Positions 18,808-28,826 of a stretch of 64,000 nt of DNA are shown here, one piece after another (the stretch's first letter is position 1; every line of letters begins with the position of its first letter). A program made the position numbers and the translations under genes. Source of the stretch: Phytomonas francai (taxonomy: Eukaryota > Euglenozoa > Kinetoplastea > Trypanosomatida > Trypanosomatidae); the NCBI GenBank assembly GCA_001766655.1, contig MJCC01000010.1, forward strand, positions 68,533 to 132,532. The letters are read 5' to 3'. Below the pieces are notes generated by a model. The model had not been told where the DNA came from and did no database searches. It was given only the letters and a program-made list of their open reading frames with translations.

Positions 18808-19649
18808 GTTAACATTGGTTGTTGCTTCTTCTTGGGTTTGACTCCCTTGGCAACTTCAGATCCCCCACGTTCACTGAGAATGTGAACTGTTTGGTATCGT
18901 GTAAAAGGGCCAAAAAATGCTAAGATTGGTCCACTAAAACTTCCGACCTCTTCCTTTTTTCCAAATTCTATATTTTACTAGGAAAAAGTAATAGCATTTG
19001 TGGTAGCTAATCAACAAGAAAAAGAAAAAGATCGAGCCTCCCATGGATTAACACCAAAGCTTTTCTAAACCATCATAGTTTCAGGTTAATTTTGTCCTTA
19101 AACACCTCAGTCTCGAAAAAAGCCATTTAGACATTCCGATAACAATTTTAAGTCCTTCAAAAGTAATCTTTTTTTTTCAGATATTTTCCAACTTTGTATA
19201 TAAAAAAATTCAATACATTGTCCTTTGCGCTACTTAATCTAATATTTTCCTCCCTTTCCGGTTCACACGACAAAAATAAAATTAAACAAGTTCAATAGAT
19301 TTTTTTTTAAATGATATAAATTTTTAAAAATTCTAGTAGTAATAATAATAAAGATGAACGTAGTTGCACAGACCCAGTAGCCAGCAAGGAGTCTTGCCCT
19401 TCGCTTACTAGACTATTGTTTTCTCGTCTTACAAAAAATTAAAGACTGAAATGACAAGTACACTTTTTTTCTATATTCACTATTTTTTCTCTTCCGTGAT
19501 GTATTTTTATAATCAAAATATGAAACACCCTTTGACTGACTATCACGCTTGTGTATGCACGTGTGATTCTCTTTCAACTACTAATGTCATTATAAGTTCA
19601 GACTTATCTATTTGAATACTAGACCTCTTATTAAGGTCAGATTAACTGT
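18808..19649. other. Intergenic spacer, 0.8 kb
   Basis: A/T-rich spacer with several T8-T9 runs. It contains no open frame of note and no RNA gene that I can recognise. Confidence 0.45.
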
Positions 19650-19934
19650 CTAGACAGTTTCTCGAGCATCAATGTGGCGTATATGATCTCTCACGTGGGG
19701 CTTGAGGTGTGGAAAGGTTATTCGAGGCTGTATTTGCATCAGTTTTTTCATGTGATATACGGGCCTCTTCAAGACTTCTTGCTCTTTCGGATTCTCGTGA
19801 ATATAATTCAATTCTTTCGAAATACTCCGGGTGCGGTTCGCCGCACCTTCTCCACTCGGTCCAACTTCCTCTGCTGCATCTGTGTTATCTAATAGAGCTT
19901 CCTTGGAGATGTCCTCCACAGCGGGGGTTTCCAT
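19650..19934 (-). pseudogene. Detached C-terminal part of the AIR9-like gene (after in-frame TAG)
   Basis: This 94-codon frame begins with ATG at 19934, only three bases after the TAG (19940-19938) that ends the AIR9-like frame, and it is in the same reading phase (TAG AAA ATG). It is acidic in its first half (VEDISKEALLDN, EEVGPSGEG) and basic, His/Pro-rich at its end (ITFPHLKPHVRDHI). A trypanosomatid mRNA cannot be trans-spliced and polyadenylated in a three-base gap, so an independent gene is very unlikely. It is best read as the original C-terminal tail of the protein upstream, separated by a nonsense change, a sequencing error, or a read-through stop. With it the protein would be about 953 residues. 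Confidence 0.7.
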
Positions 19935-19937
19935 TTT

Positions 19938-22514
19938 CTACTCTGACGCTGTGTTATCAATACACGATGGATCAACGTGGTGAATCTGAGCCTTATCTGA
20001 AGCTTCTTCCTCACTCTTAATTTGAATTGAAAGCCATCTGGAATCACCTTTACTACCATCTTCCGCCACAGGCGTGTATATCACCCTGAGTGTTTTTCCG
20101 ATATCATCCTCAGATACAATGTATCGACTGGCACCACATGCAGCAGTCCTGAGGTTGTGCGTATCAGGGTCTTCTATTTCCCATTCGATAGCTGATTCAT
20201 CAACCTCACAGCCAGTGCACTCGATCTGGACATAAAGCTCCTCACCTGGAACTGGACTGCCAACAATATCCATGGACTTTACTTCAGGCTTCGCGACGGC
20301 AACGAGCACGTCCGTTTGCGCACTGACTTGTTGCCCGCACTCGCCATCAGAGCGAACCGGTATCATGGTCACTTCTATGAAGCATCCAACCTCCTCCTTT
20401 GTCAGGTTCAAATACACACCGTTAGAAGAGTCAATCAATACACGATCATCTGTGTCAGGATGATGGCGATACCATTCAATAATATGCTCACCAAATGTTC
20501 CACCCGAGTATTCATACTCGAGTGCAAGCGTGTGGCCCTCGCATGGCTCCCCAGAAATTAGAAAATTTGTAACCTTGGGTGGCGCGGGTTTTATAGGATC
20601 TTCGAGAACGCAGCGGCATGTTTCTCCACTTTTGCCCTCACTGTTCACAGGTGTGTATTCCACTGCCAAACACTTGTCAACATCCTCTGCGGTAAGCGTG
20701 TATTGGGTTCCATTTTCTCCTTCAATGGGTATGTACACCTCGCTGTCAGCATCCACTTTTCGTAACCATTGGTAAACACTGTCTCCCTGCTCTCCTCCAG
20801 CGTATACGACTTCTACCTCCAGCTGATTTCCTTCGTATAAGTTGCCAATAATCTTGATAGACTCACATTCAGGTACACCAGGGGTAATTGGTCCCACGAT
20901 AACCGACTTAGGCTCTCCAGCTACCCAATCGTTACGCACAGGAGTGAACTCCACGCGAATGCAACAGCCAATATCCTCACGAGTAAGTTTATAACCCTCC
21001 CACGGATCCTGCAAATCGATGGGAACCTCATTGCTGTTCATAGGTATGCGAAACCAGCATACAGAAGAGTGCCCTTCGATCCCTCCACTGTACTCTGCCT
21101 CCACAGTAAGCACAGACCCCTCCACTGGGGCCCCCTTGATCTGTAAATTAGAACAGTATGGTGGAGAATTTACGATGGGAGAGGAAAGATCGAAATATAA
21201 GAAGGAGAATTCACCATCCACATATCCAAGCACTTCTACACGCAAGTGGGCATTGATGTCATCCAATGTTGGCGTGTATAGAAGAGAATTCTCATTTTCG
21301 ATGATCTCGAAAACCCCGTCGCCATGGCTGCGCATCCAGCGAATGTGCAAAATGGTGTCTTGAGGCTCCTTATTCGGCCCTTGTTGAGTAATAGTGTAGA
21401 GATTGCAAAAACCCTGATTGTACTTTGAAGTAATACGATTTACATCGGAAACTTTCTCAACGCCATCCACTATATACCGGTGCTCGTAATCACCTGCAGG
21501 CAAGTATAGAGTCGTATGGAAACAGACCTCCCCATCTTTCTCACAGCGCTCAAGTTTGATGGGGTCAGTCCAATTATTCATAGAGCCCACGACAAAAACT
21601 TCCGTTGCTTCCCCGGATACCTGAAAGATGACGGGGTAGAGGTAAGGCGAATGAAACACCTTCGAAATCCGATCCTCGTACGGGCGAATGTCCTGCATGC
21701 ATAGGGATAGTGACACCGGGAACCCTTCCATCAAGATAGCGCCGCCGTCCTTAGTAGAGGAAAGGTTGATGGCACAGAGCTGCAGATGCTCGGACTTTTG
21801 CTTCTGAAGTTGAGATTTCAGGAGAAAAGCCCCCGCGGCTTCCTCGACGTTTTCACCCTCCACGACAAAGCCCTCGCGGATACAGTGAGCGATCTTGCCT
21901 CGGTAATGCTCAACTGCTGCCCGCTCACCCTCCTGAATAGGGTTACCATCAATGGATACCAGATTGCGGGAGTTGATAGCTATGGCCATGCTACGGTACG
22001 AGGGCACCTCAGTAATCGGATTCCCCACAAGATTAAGGGTGTGTAAATTCGGAAGAATGGGGTAATACTTGAACGTGGAGATGCTGTCGAAGTTCAGTGA
22101 CAGCACACGAAGAGACGGAAGATTTTCGAGGCCCTCGAAACTGCTGATAGCATTATCACTGAGGCAAAGAGTTTCAAGCGCTGGAAAGTTAGATATACCA
22201 AGCAGAGTTTCAATCTTATTCCCAGTCATGTACAAGTGATGCAAACGCGGAGTTTTATCAAGAAAATCAACCGCGCCACCAATATTGTTCATGGATAAAT
22301 CCAGAATGCGAAGGGATTCCAACTTGACCCCCGCATCGAATTTGGTGAGTCGGTTCTCCCGCAGATACATGTATTCAGTGTCACAATTGTCAAGGCAAAT
22401 ATCTCGTACGTTATAAAGCCTTTTACGGTTCATATGTATACCTGTTGGCTTTTCGCCCCGCAGATGCCCCACAGAGCGCTTTGGGGTACGGGAAGCAATA
22501 GAGACGGACATCAA
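19938..22514 (-). CDS. AIR9-like microtubule-associated protein (LRR plus A9 repeats), interrupted by TAG
   Basis: 858 residues to the first stop. Residues about 40-195 form leucine-rich repeats of the SDS22-like type (LESLRILDLSMNNI, ALETLCLSDNAI). Residues about 290-375 resemble the AMPK/glycogen-binding E-set fold (VFVVGSMNNWTDPIKLERC). From about 385 there is a series of roughly 95-residue A9 repeats, clearest at 450-545, 546-640, 645-738 and 742-832, each with YSGG, a W-R motif and a 'VEYTPV' strand. This layout matches AIR9, a protein of the sub-pellicular microtubule array in trypanosomatids and of the division-site cytoskeleton in plants. The frame stops at TAG 19938 and resumes in phase for 94 codons, so the gene as assembled is truncated or read through. 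Start could be Met1 or Met2. Family call is firm. Confidence 0.88.
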   Translation of the reverse strand: MMSVSIASRTPKRSVGHLRGEKPTGIHMNRKRLYNVRDICLDNCDTEYMYLRENRLTKFDAGVKLESLRILDLSMNNIGGAVDFLDKTPRLHHLYMTGNKIETLLGISNFPALETLCLSDNAISSFEGLENLPSLRVLSLNFDSISTFKYYPILPNLHTLNLVGNPITEVPSYRSMAIAINSRNLVSIDGNPIQEGERAAVEHYRGKIAHCIREGFVVEGENVEEAAGAFLLKSQLQKQKSEHLQLCAINLSSTKDGGAILMEGFPVSLSLCMQDIRPYEDRISKVFHSPYLYPVIFQVSGEATEVFVVGSMNNWTDPIKLERCEKDGEVCFHTTLYLPAGDYEHRYIVDGVEKVSDVNRITSKYNQGFCNLYTITQQGPNKEPQDTILHIRWMRSHGDGVFEIIENENSLLYTPTLDDINAHLRVEVLGYVDGEFSFLYFDLSSPIVNSPPYCSNLQIKGAPVEGSVLTVEAEYSGGIEGHSSVCWFRIPMNSNEVPIDLQDPWEGYKLTREDIGCCIRVEFTPVRNDWVAGEPKSVIVGPITPGVPECESIKIIGNLYEGNQLEVEVVYAGGEQGDSVYQWLRKVDADSEVYIPIEGENGTQYTLTAEDVDKCLAVEYTPVNSEGKSGETCRCVLEDPIKPAPPKVTNFLISGEPCEGHTLALEYEYSGGTFGEHIIEWYRHHPDTDDRVLIDSSNGVYLNLTKEEVGCFIEVTMIPVRSDGECGQQVSAQTDVLVAVAKPEVKSMDIVGSPVPGEELYVQIECTGCEVDESAIEWEIEDPDTHNLRTAACGASRYIVSEDDIGKTLRVIYTPVAEDGSKGDSRWLSIQIKSEEEASDKAQIHHVDPSCIDNTASE

Positions 22515-22751
22515 AATATGATATTAAAGGAATGAAAACAACTTTGTTTAAAGATAATAGAAAAACGCAGGTTGCTAACTTTTTTTAAAAAAAAGGAGAA
22601 AGAACGATGAGAAGAGAACATTACACTTAATGAAAAGGAAAAAATAAGTATTCCTTTTTTTTTCGATTTCACCTATTGAATCACTCAGTAGAATCAATAC
22701 ATAAAACTATGCCACGTTTGTCAACATAATCCTAAAGAACCTATTAATGTG

Positions 22752-23075
22752 TCAGAAAATATAAATTGCATCATATGCCACAATCCACGCGAGAATGTAG
22801 GTCATACCGCCGCTTATGATACTTTCAAATGTGAAAAGCTCCTTGGGCCCTTTAGGGAAGTATTTCAATGAACTTCCTCTGCAACCAAATGTTAAGATTA
22901 TGAAAGAGGTCATCGCGGAACTTGCAAAAAAAAACAGGAGACCAAAAATCCCTGTCAAACCAAAGACGCCTGCAACTATGCCAGATAAAAGGCTGCACAT
23001 CGTTCGTATCTGCGATATGCTTTCGTAGTTCGATTCGAGCGCAACTGCGAAAAACTTAGGTTGATTTTCATTCAT
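22752..23075 (-). CDS. EMC6: ER membrane protein complex subunit 6
   Basis: I place the start at the ATG at 23075, giving 107 residues; an upstream in-frame ATG at 23174 would add 33 hydrophobic, Tyr/Phe-rich residues not found in the family. The protein matches EMC6 through GIVAGVFGLTGIFGLLFFF, SSLKYFP and the final GGMTYILAWIVAYDAIYI, and the length fits (human EMC6 is 110 residues). Three membrane helices are visible: about 25-45, 48-65 and 88-107. EMC6 is a core subunit of the ER membrane protein complex, which inserts tail-anchored and multipass proteins. The gene sits alone between the AIR9-like gene and a mobile-element remnant. Confident. Confidence 0.9.
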   Translation of the reverse strand: MNENQPKFFAVALESNYESISQIRTMCSLLSGIVAGVFGLTGIFGLLFFFASSAMTSFIILTFGCRGSSLKYFPKGPKELFTFESIISGGMTYILAWIVAYDAIYIF

Positions 23076-23709
23076 TGTATCTTTATAAATATACTTATAA
23101 ACTGAGGAAAAACTAGATAAGTAAATAAAGAAGCATTGGAAACAGAAAAAATGTATAACGCTTCGCTTTCCCAAAGCACAACACTACCCTAGTCTAAACA
23201 AACATTTGGAATCTGAATAAGAAAGTAGCGCGTTAAATATTATTAAAAAAAAATGTAATGATGAACATAGGGCATCCTTCATTCCTAATCTAACGGTAAC
23301 TATGGATTGAAACGAACACGTCTTTCACGAGGCGTGAAACCACAATTTAGGGTGAGAACATTTATCAAAATAAAAATAAGCGCACCCTCCCATGGTTCAC
23401 CCTTCTTATGTCAACATAATTGATAAGCTTTAAAAAAAAAGACAACATAGCATTTTTCTGTAATTTAGGTGTAGAAAAAGAAAAAAGGAGGGGAATTTAT
23501 ATCTTAATATACAAATGAAAATCGTAATAGCTTCTCAAGACTTCCCAACTTCACTAATAAAGCGAAAGAACTCTAATTCAATGCTTGGGGTTTAAATCTT
23601 ATCCGTAGAATACAATGAAAATTCTTTAAGTAATAAGCAGGACTTTGTTTAACATGGAAAAAAAATGAAATAAGAAAAAATAATGAAAAGTATTTTGACT
23701 TTGCCTTCT
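23076..23709. other. Intergenic spacer
   Basis: A/T-rich sequence between EMC6 and the mobile-element tail, with many A-runs. No gene is seen. Confidence 0.4.
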
Positions 23710-24010
23710 CGCGGTATATACCGGCCACCTCTGCGTGGTGCCGCGGATTAGTAACCTGAAGAGGGTGAAGCTAAGTGCCTGCAAGTCACCCGTCCTCGAG
23801 GACGGCGACTTCCATTCTTATATGCTAAAACTCGTAGGGTATTCGACAGGGCCTTTGACAAGGCTAACCGAGCGGAGGTCAAACTCCGACTGAACACTGT
23901 TAGCGCTTATCTTACCCAAATACTCGCTCGCCGAGTTCTCTGGCTTTACCAGACACCACTTATGCGCTGTGGTGAAAGTTGGGCCGTACGCACGATAAGA
24001 ATGGGAAAAA
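23710..24010 (-). mobile_element. Mobile-element 3' remnant (minus orientation): C-terminal coding piece plus shared tail
   Basis: Read on the minus strand, about 24010-23819 encodes a protein end with the words HKWCLVKPE, EYLGKISA, SEFDLRS and GPVEYPT before a stop. The same words, slightly changed, occur on the plus strand at 31480-31650. After the stop comes a tail of about 85 bases (23800-23710) that is also found at 28827-28915 (minus) and 31676-31755 (plus), ending near GGTATATACCGCG. Three copies sharing a tail, two sharing an upstream coding piece, indicate a dispersed repeat, probably a retrotransposon 3' end. A 24-base A-rich stretch (24004-24027) precedes the coding piece. I cannot name the family: no reverse transcriptase motif is visible in this short copy. 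Confidence 0.65.
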
Positions 24011-24126
24011 AAAAAAAGAAAAAAAAATTTGCCTTCAACGCATGAGTAAAGAATTGGAGGAAAAATCCAAGTACTCAAAAAAAATATCTGGAAACCCTGC
24101 TCTATTTCTTTTCTGACAAGACTAAA

Positions 24127-24363
24127 AAGTCGCCTAACACTACTAAGGTGAAAAGTAAGCAGCCCGCCTTGTGATTGACCAATCCAAAGCCATTAACCAT
24201 TGTTGAGAGAAAAGATGCTCATAAAGATCTAAAAATTGCGATCAGTCAGTACAAAATCGCAGAATACCTAGCATCTATTTGCTCTGGATTGATTACAACT
24301 AATAAGAAGGATGTCATTAGTGCCTGTAGAATCTCATTTACTGACTATGTTCATTGGAGATAA
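24127..24363 (+). pseudogene. Protein-like remnant opposite to the local transcription direction
   Basis: On the plus strand a frame with one internal TGA reads KKSPNTTKVKSKQPA, then after the stop TNPKPLTIVERKDAHKDLK, IAISQYKIAEYLASICSG and ACRISFTDYVHW before TAA at 24361-24363. The composition is protein-like rather than low-complexity. It lies against the direction of all neighbouring genes and directly beside the mobile-element remnant, so it may be part of a second inserted element or a degraded gene. I do not recognise it. Confidence 0.3.
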
Positions 24364-24440
24364 GCTCATGTAAGACCAACCCACGACGATTAGCACGTAT
24401 GCAAGGAAGAGGAACACCGATTTTATGGCCTATTGCATAT

Positions 24441-24460
24441 GTATATATATATATATATAT
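24441..24460. repeat. (TA)n microsatellite
   Basis: TA repeat of about 20 bases just beyond the 3' end of the 853-residue gene. Confidence 0.6.
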
Positions 24461-24636
24461 GTATATTTCTTTGTGTTTCGGACTTCATTGCCACACGCGT
24501 AAAGCTAAGGGAAAAAATGAAAAAGTGCAGAAAAAGTTTAAAACATGATATATCTCTTGGATAAATGTACCTATGCATAATCTTATCAATAGGTATCAAA
24601 TACAAAAATATAATGTTCTTTCTCATAGCTTCGAGA

Positions 24637-27198
24637 TTAAACGCCTTTAGATAGAAGGTAAAGGTAGTAAGGATGGAGATAATGACTCTGTTCTAGGAAT
24701 CCAAACCCCTTTTTATTCCTAAATGTATTCTCCGCTTTTTCCCTACCAATTGCACCAGCAAGGCTTATAAATTCCTCTATTGTGTCCGCCTCAGATAATG
24801 ATCGTGGTTTAACGCCAGTAAACTCTCCACCTGTACTCACATTTACATTACCTTTAGCCTCATTTTTGCAACATTTCCTTTTGCGTGTGAAAGGCACTCG
24901 TTCACATAATTTAATAAAGCATTGACCTTTCAGCAAAAGATTGACTAGCATTGATGGATCTGAAGGTGCCAAGGCCGCATCGGACATAACTCCATCAAGC
25001 CATAATCCCACGTTATTCAGTTCCGGATCCTGTAAGACGGTTAGCATGGTATGCGACTGAAGTATATTAATAGGAAGGGGTACAGGTGGAACTGCGCTCA
25101 ACGATTCCACAAAAATACCATTGTTATGGAGAGAAATGTGCAAAACAAAGTAAGCGACAATGATAGGGTATGACACTTCGGTTGGGCATTGGATTCTAAA
25201 AACGGATCCTTTTAACGCAACCTCAACCTCACAGTACAGGGAACTAGGGGGAAGACAGAAGGTATCCACACTTCTTTTTTCGGAAATAAGACCTGTTTGA
25301 AGTGGTGCTTGCTCAAACCAACCCCGGCACGTTGTCACGTGTTGATCCGACGAATGAAACTGAATAGGAACTCTCCTACCTGAGGGCGAACTCAGAATCA
25401 TTTGAGTCCTTTTCCCATCCCAAAAATCATTTATTCCAAAATTAGAAAGCTGACGTATTAAAGATTGAAAACTATTAGCACTGTTCTCAGTAAGAAGCAT
25501 TCTATAAGTGTCACAAAATTTTTTTACACTAGCATCAATCCAATCCTTAAAGATATATCTTTCACTAATAAGGCTGCATGTGTCTGAAAAACTATATCGT
25601 AACAGGTGCGACCAAACTACTATTTTCGAATCAATGAGTGATAATTCTGGCCCCTCAGTACCGTTTTCAGCAATCCTGAATCTAAGTGATATAAACCTTC
25701 CTAGCACAGTTAACTCTACGGTAGGCCAGTCAGAATGATCGTAGGTTGTTTTTACAAGACCTCCCAGTGAAAGTCTAGAGACACACTCTAGGTAGAGTTT
25801 CCATGCACTTTCACTGAAAAAGATATTTCTTGGTAAGGTGAAAAACGGTTGCTTAGAAACTGGAGAGAATCTCATCATAAAAAGTCGAAACATAAGAAGA
25901 ATAGCATTCCCAGCTACTTCAATCGCGTTCGCTCCACATGGGTAAGCAACATTTTCTGCAAATGATTGTGGTAAATGCTTCACAAATGAAATATCAAATG
26001 ATGACTCGTTGAGAAACTTTATAAATGTTACCGTCTCAACTAATTCTTCTTCAATTGTGAATCCAAATTCAATGAAACCACAATGAAGAACCGTTTTTAT
26101 ATTGATCTTACCCAAAAGCTGCTCGTATTTTGGCAGACGGGCCTGTTGCAAAACCCATGCTGATGAACAGAAAAAGATAATTGGCATTTTATGATCCAGT
26201 ATACTTGTGTCCCAATCTATATCCGATAACACGGTGATGGGTTCATAGGAGTAGCTATCAAGAAGACTCTTCTTTAGATTGTGACGAATCGAGTCCAGCC
26301 GTGGGACAATAAGTAGTATAATAGGTGCAAGCGTTGATGGTTCATTTTCAGAAAATTTAAGATCGCATAATTCCTCATGCCTATCAACGCATTGAGATCT
26401 CACATTTTCTATCAATTCGCTCAGAGACGAAGTCGTGACACTAGATATTGTTGACAAAAAAAACTGATAAAAAATGTCTCTTTCAGTGGAAGAACAAAGG
26501 CTTCGAGATACGGATAAATTTAGTGTCTTCTCGCAGAAAAACTGCAAAGTATCTGAGATAAAATTTCCGTAGTTGTTGCTATAAACGGTAAACTCGAGCA
26601 GCACGTTTTCGATTTTTCCAGGATATAAACCTCTTGAGGTGAAAAAATTGATAATTGATGCAACGCCTATGAGAAGAAAGGAAAGGAGAAAATCCCCAGT
26701 TCCAAGATCATCCTGTAAGTAGTTATCTAAATTGGGAATAGCAAAATAAAAATTGCTATCCTGGTCACATCTAAAGATGAATTCTATGAGCTCTGACCAT
26801 ATTTTTCGTATCCCATAAAAATCCAGTCCTACTATATTCACTATAGCTGAGCTATTACTTGGTTCGAAAACTCGAGACACAGTCTCCCTAATGTGAATAA
26901 TTTTCCGATCAAAAGTTGCATTAAACGAATCCAAGGAATGAAAATCAGCTTTTAGCTCAGGATAAAGGGTATTTTTTACTATTTTCGAAGAGCCTTGCAT
27001 GTGGCTGGATTTAATAATAGAATGAAGTTTGCTCTCCGGGTGAACAAAGTAATCAATTTCTCTTGGATTAACCATCATGGTTTCCGATAGCTTATGCAGC
27101 CGAGCTGATGAGACAAGCTGAAAAAAGGCACTGCTTTCAACAGGGCAAACATACGGAAGATCACCAAAATACCCGTTAAGTTGACTTTCTAAAAACAT
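24637..27198 (-). CDS. Unrecognised 853-residue protein
   Basis: A long, complete frame with normal composition; I do not recognise the family. No signal peptide is evident. Hydrophobic stretches (FLLSFLLIGVASIINFF, about 168-185; IVAYFVLHISL, about 690) are short and look like buried strands or helices rather than membrane spans. The first half has a pattern seen in P-loop-derived folds (IVNIVGLDFYG, about 120; APIILLIVPRLD, about 300), but there is no GKT/S motif, so nucleotide binding is not supported. Near residue 770 there is a basic cluster (TRKRKCCKNEAK). It is the first complete gene of the minus unit next to the strand-switch region. A highly diverged replication or mRNA-export factor is possible but is only a guess. 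Confidence 0.7.
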   Translation of the reverse strand: MFLESQLNGYFGDLPYVCPVESSAFFQLVSSARLHKLSETMMVNPREIDYFVHPESKLHSIIKSSHMQGSSKIVKNTLYPELKADFHSLDSFNATFDRKIIHIRETVSRVFEPSNSSAIVNIVGLDFYGIRKIWSELIEFIFRCDQDSNFYFAIPNLDNYLQDDLGTGDFLLSFLLIGVASIINFFTSRGLYPGKIENVLLEFTVYSNNYGNFISDTLQFFCEKTLNLSVSRSLCSSTERDIFYQFFLSTISSVTTSSLSELIENVRSQCVDRHEELCDLKFSENEPSTLAPIILLIVPRLDSIRHNLKKSLLDSYSYEPITVLSDIDWDTSILDHKMPIIFFCSSAWVLQQARLPKYEQLLGKINIKTVLHCGFIEFGFTIEEELVETVTFIKFLNESSFDISFVKHLPQSFAENVAYPCGANAIEVAGNAILLMFRLFMMRFSPVSKQPFFTLPRNIFFSESAWKLYLECVSRLSLGGLVKTTYDHSDWPTVELTVLGRFISLRFRIAENGTEGPELSLIDSKIVVWSHLLRYSFSDTCSLISERYIFKDWIDASVKKFCDTYRMLLTENSANSFQSLIRQLSNFGINDFWDGKRTQMILSSPSGRRVPIQFHSSDQHVTTCRGWFEQAPLQTGLISEKRSVDTFCLPPSSLYCEVEVALKGSVFRIQCPTEVSYPIIVAYFVLHISLHNNGIFVESLSAVPPVPLPINILQSHTMLTVLQDPELNNVGLWLDGVMSDAALAPSDPSMLVNLLLKGQCFIKLCERVPFTRKRKCCKNEAKGNVNVSTGGEFTGVKPRSLSEADTIEEFISLAGAIGREKAENTFRNKKGFGFLEQSHYLHPYYLYLLSKGV

Positions 27199-27511
27199 CG
27201 ATAACTATCTAGTTTCTATTTATTTGTGTGAGAATAAAAATATACTAGGTATAATAGATATAACGGAAAAGAAATTCCAACAATATTTATGGCTCTCTCA
27301 TTATTTATGGATGAAAATTAAATATACATAAACATATAATTATATTCAAAAATTTGTATATTAAATATATATGACATTGAATATTTCAAGGAAGAAGTTT
27401 TGTTTATAAAATAGTTTCTACGGCAAGAAATAATTGGAGACGATCTGTAATCATAACCAGAAATAATGTATCATTCATATTTATAAAGCAAATGAAATTA
27501 CTATTCATTTT
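27199..27511. other. Intergenic spacer
   Basis: Strongly A/T-rich with several short TA steps. No gene is seen. Confidence 0.4.
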
Positions 27512-28260
27512 TCAGGTGTGAGTTTTCCCAACTAATTCATAGCGACCTCTGTACTGTTCTTCAACGTGATTGACCAAGCAAGCTATTCGCGGTGTTGAGG
27601 GTGGTTTTGCTCTATAATGATCTAGTTCATCTAGCATGTGTAAACAGTCACTTCGAAAAAAATGTTAGGAAATCCAGCCCCTCAATTATTCTGAAGCAAA
27701 TGTCATCAAGTGTTGAACAAAGCCCATCGAATGCGATAAGCAAGGGATCTTTAACCAGATAAAAAATTATATATATATATAAGGTGAAAGATTCTTCCAG
27801 TTTACTGCCCATTTTCCAATGATTCAGATAAGTCAGAATGAGGAAGGTTTGAATCAAAATGTATTCCCTATATTTTGCTCGATTTCCGTTCCTGAATGAG
27901 TACCAAAACATGATGATCCTAGATCATAAAATCGCTAACGTCATTCGGTGTAAAAGACCTCTAAGGAACAAACAAGACCCATAGATTAACTTTTTCCACT
28001 GATAATGGAAATTTTATAGGAGCTAGACAAGACGGCAGCACACTTGCTAAAGGAGAATTTACACTTTGAACTCCAAGAAGCAGGCGATAAATATTTTCTT
28101 CGCAAAAAAAAGCTGTATCAAAAAAAAGATTCAAATAATGTATCTTTAGCCTAAAAAAGACATATATAGATAATCTGTTTAGTAAAATCCCTGACAACTA
28201 GACATGCCCCCCGACAGTCGATAGGGCCGGCGTTTCCAGCAGCACAACCTCTACAAAAAA
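27512..28260 (-). pseudogene. Degraded protein-coding remnant, family unknown
   Basis: On the minus strand, several protein-like pieces follow each other in different frames. About 28260-27961 reads VEVVLLETPALSTVGG, then after a stop IYRLLLGVQSVNSPLASVL and VEKVNLWVLFVP; a stop follows, then RSFTPNDVSDFM. Next, from 27911, comes RNGNRAKYREYILIQTFLI, interrupted by a TA microsatellite (27764-27781) and ending SK-stop at an A7 run (27656-27662). A last piece in another frame reads MLDELDHYRAKPPSTPRIA and stops at TGA 27514-27512. At least three stops or shifts, plus an inserted repeat, point to a decayed gene rather than sequencing error alone. It would have been the first gene of the minus unit. 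The segment YILIQTFLILTYL has a faint likeness to THOC1/Hpr1 proteins, too weak to name it. Confidence 0.45.
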
Positions 28261-28826
28261 AAAATGAAATGAAGAAATATAGAATTTTTAATGAAGTCAA
28301 AAAATAAACAACATGCCTTTATTTCTTCAAAGTCAAATTTGGACCTTAAGGAAAGACGAGCGTCCAAAAAAAAAATAAAAGACCCCGCCTTCACGAACAC
28401 ACGGGAATGCCCCCCCCCCCCCCCCCCATATTAGCATATTATATGGTACCCAAAAATGAAGCAGCCATTAGTAAAAACGCTGATAATAAATATACTTTTA
28501 GAAATAAAATATCTTTTAATAAGAACATTTGGAAGATATATAGAATGAAAAAACTGTAAAAAAATATATTGACAATTATTAACCAAATTTTTCGGATGCC
28601 ATGAGCCTATGAAATAACCTAGATATATTATTATTAAGAACAAAAGCGCGAGTAAATAGGCCATCTTTCAGATGCAGGAGCGGAGGAAAAAAATATATAA
28701 ACATGAATCTTCCACTAAAATAAAATAAAAAATCAACACCAAAATTATCGACACTCAGCGCAATGATACCCCCAACCCTGTTAGAAAGGGGTAGAAATCA
28801 CATAGGTTGATATTAATTTCTGGGTC
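28261..28826. promoter_or_regulatory. Left shoulder of the divergent strand-switch region with C18 tract
   Basis: No gene. The main feature is an uninterrupted C18 run at 28410-28427, which is a G18 run on the sense strand of the leftward unit. In T. brucei, G-rich tracts at divergent strand-switch regions have been linked to directional transcription start; the matching G-tracts on the right side (31955-32810) make the same reading attractive here. The promoter role is an inference. Confidence 0.4.

Noticed and set aside
19650..22514. Genome-wide stop-codon reassignment as in Blastocrithidia
   Set aside because: All other recognised intact genes are uninterrupted by TAG, TAA or TGA and end at sensible positions, so a single in-frame TAG does not support reassignment.
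23076..23174. 33-codon upstream extension of EMC6
   Set aside because: Not present in the family, and it would add a Tyr/Phe-rich stretch; the downstream ATG gives the normal length.
28431..28664. 77-codon hydrophobic minus-strand frame by the C18 tract
   Set aside because: Composition follows the A/T-rich DNA; no family pattern, and it lies in the expected promoter zone.
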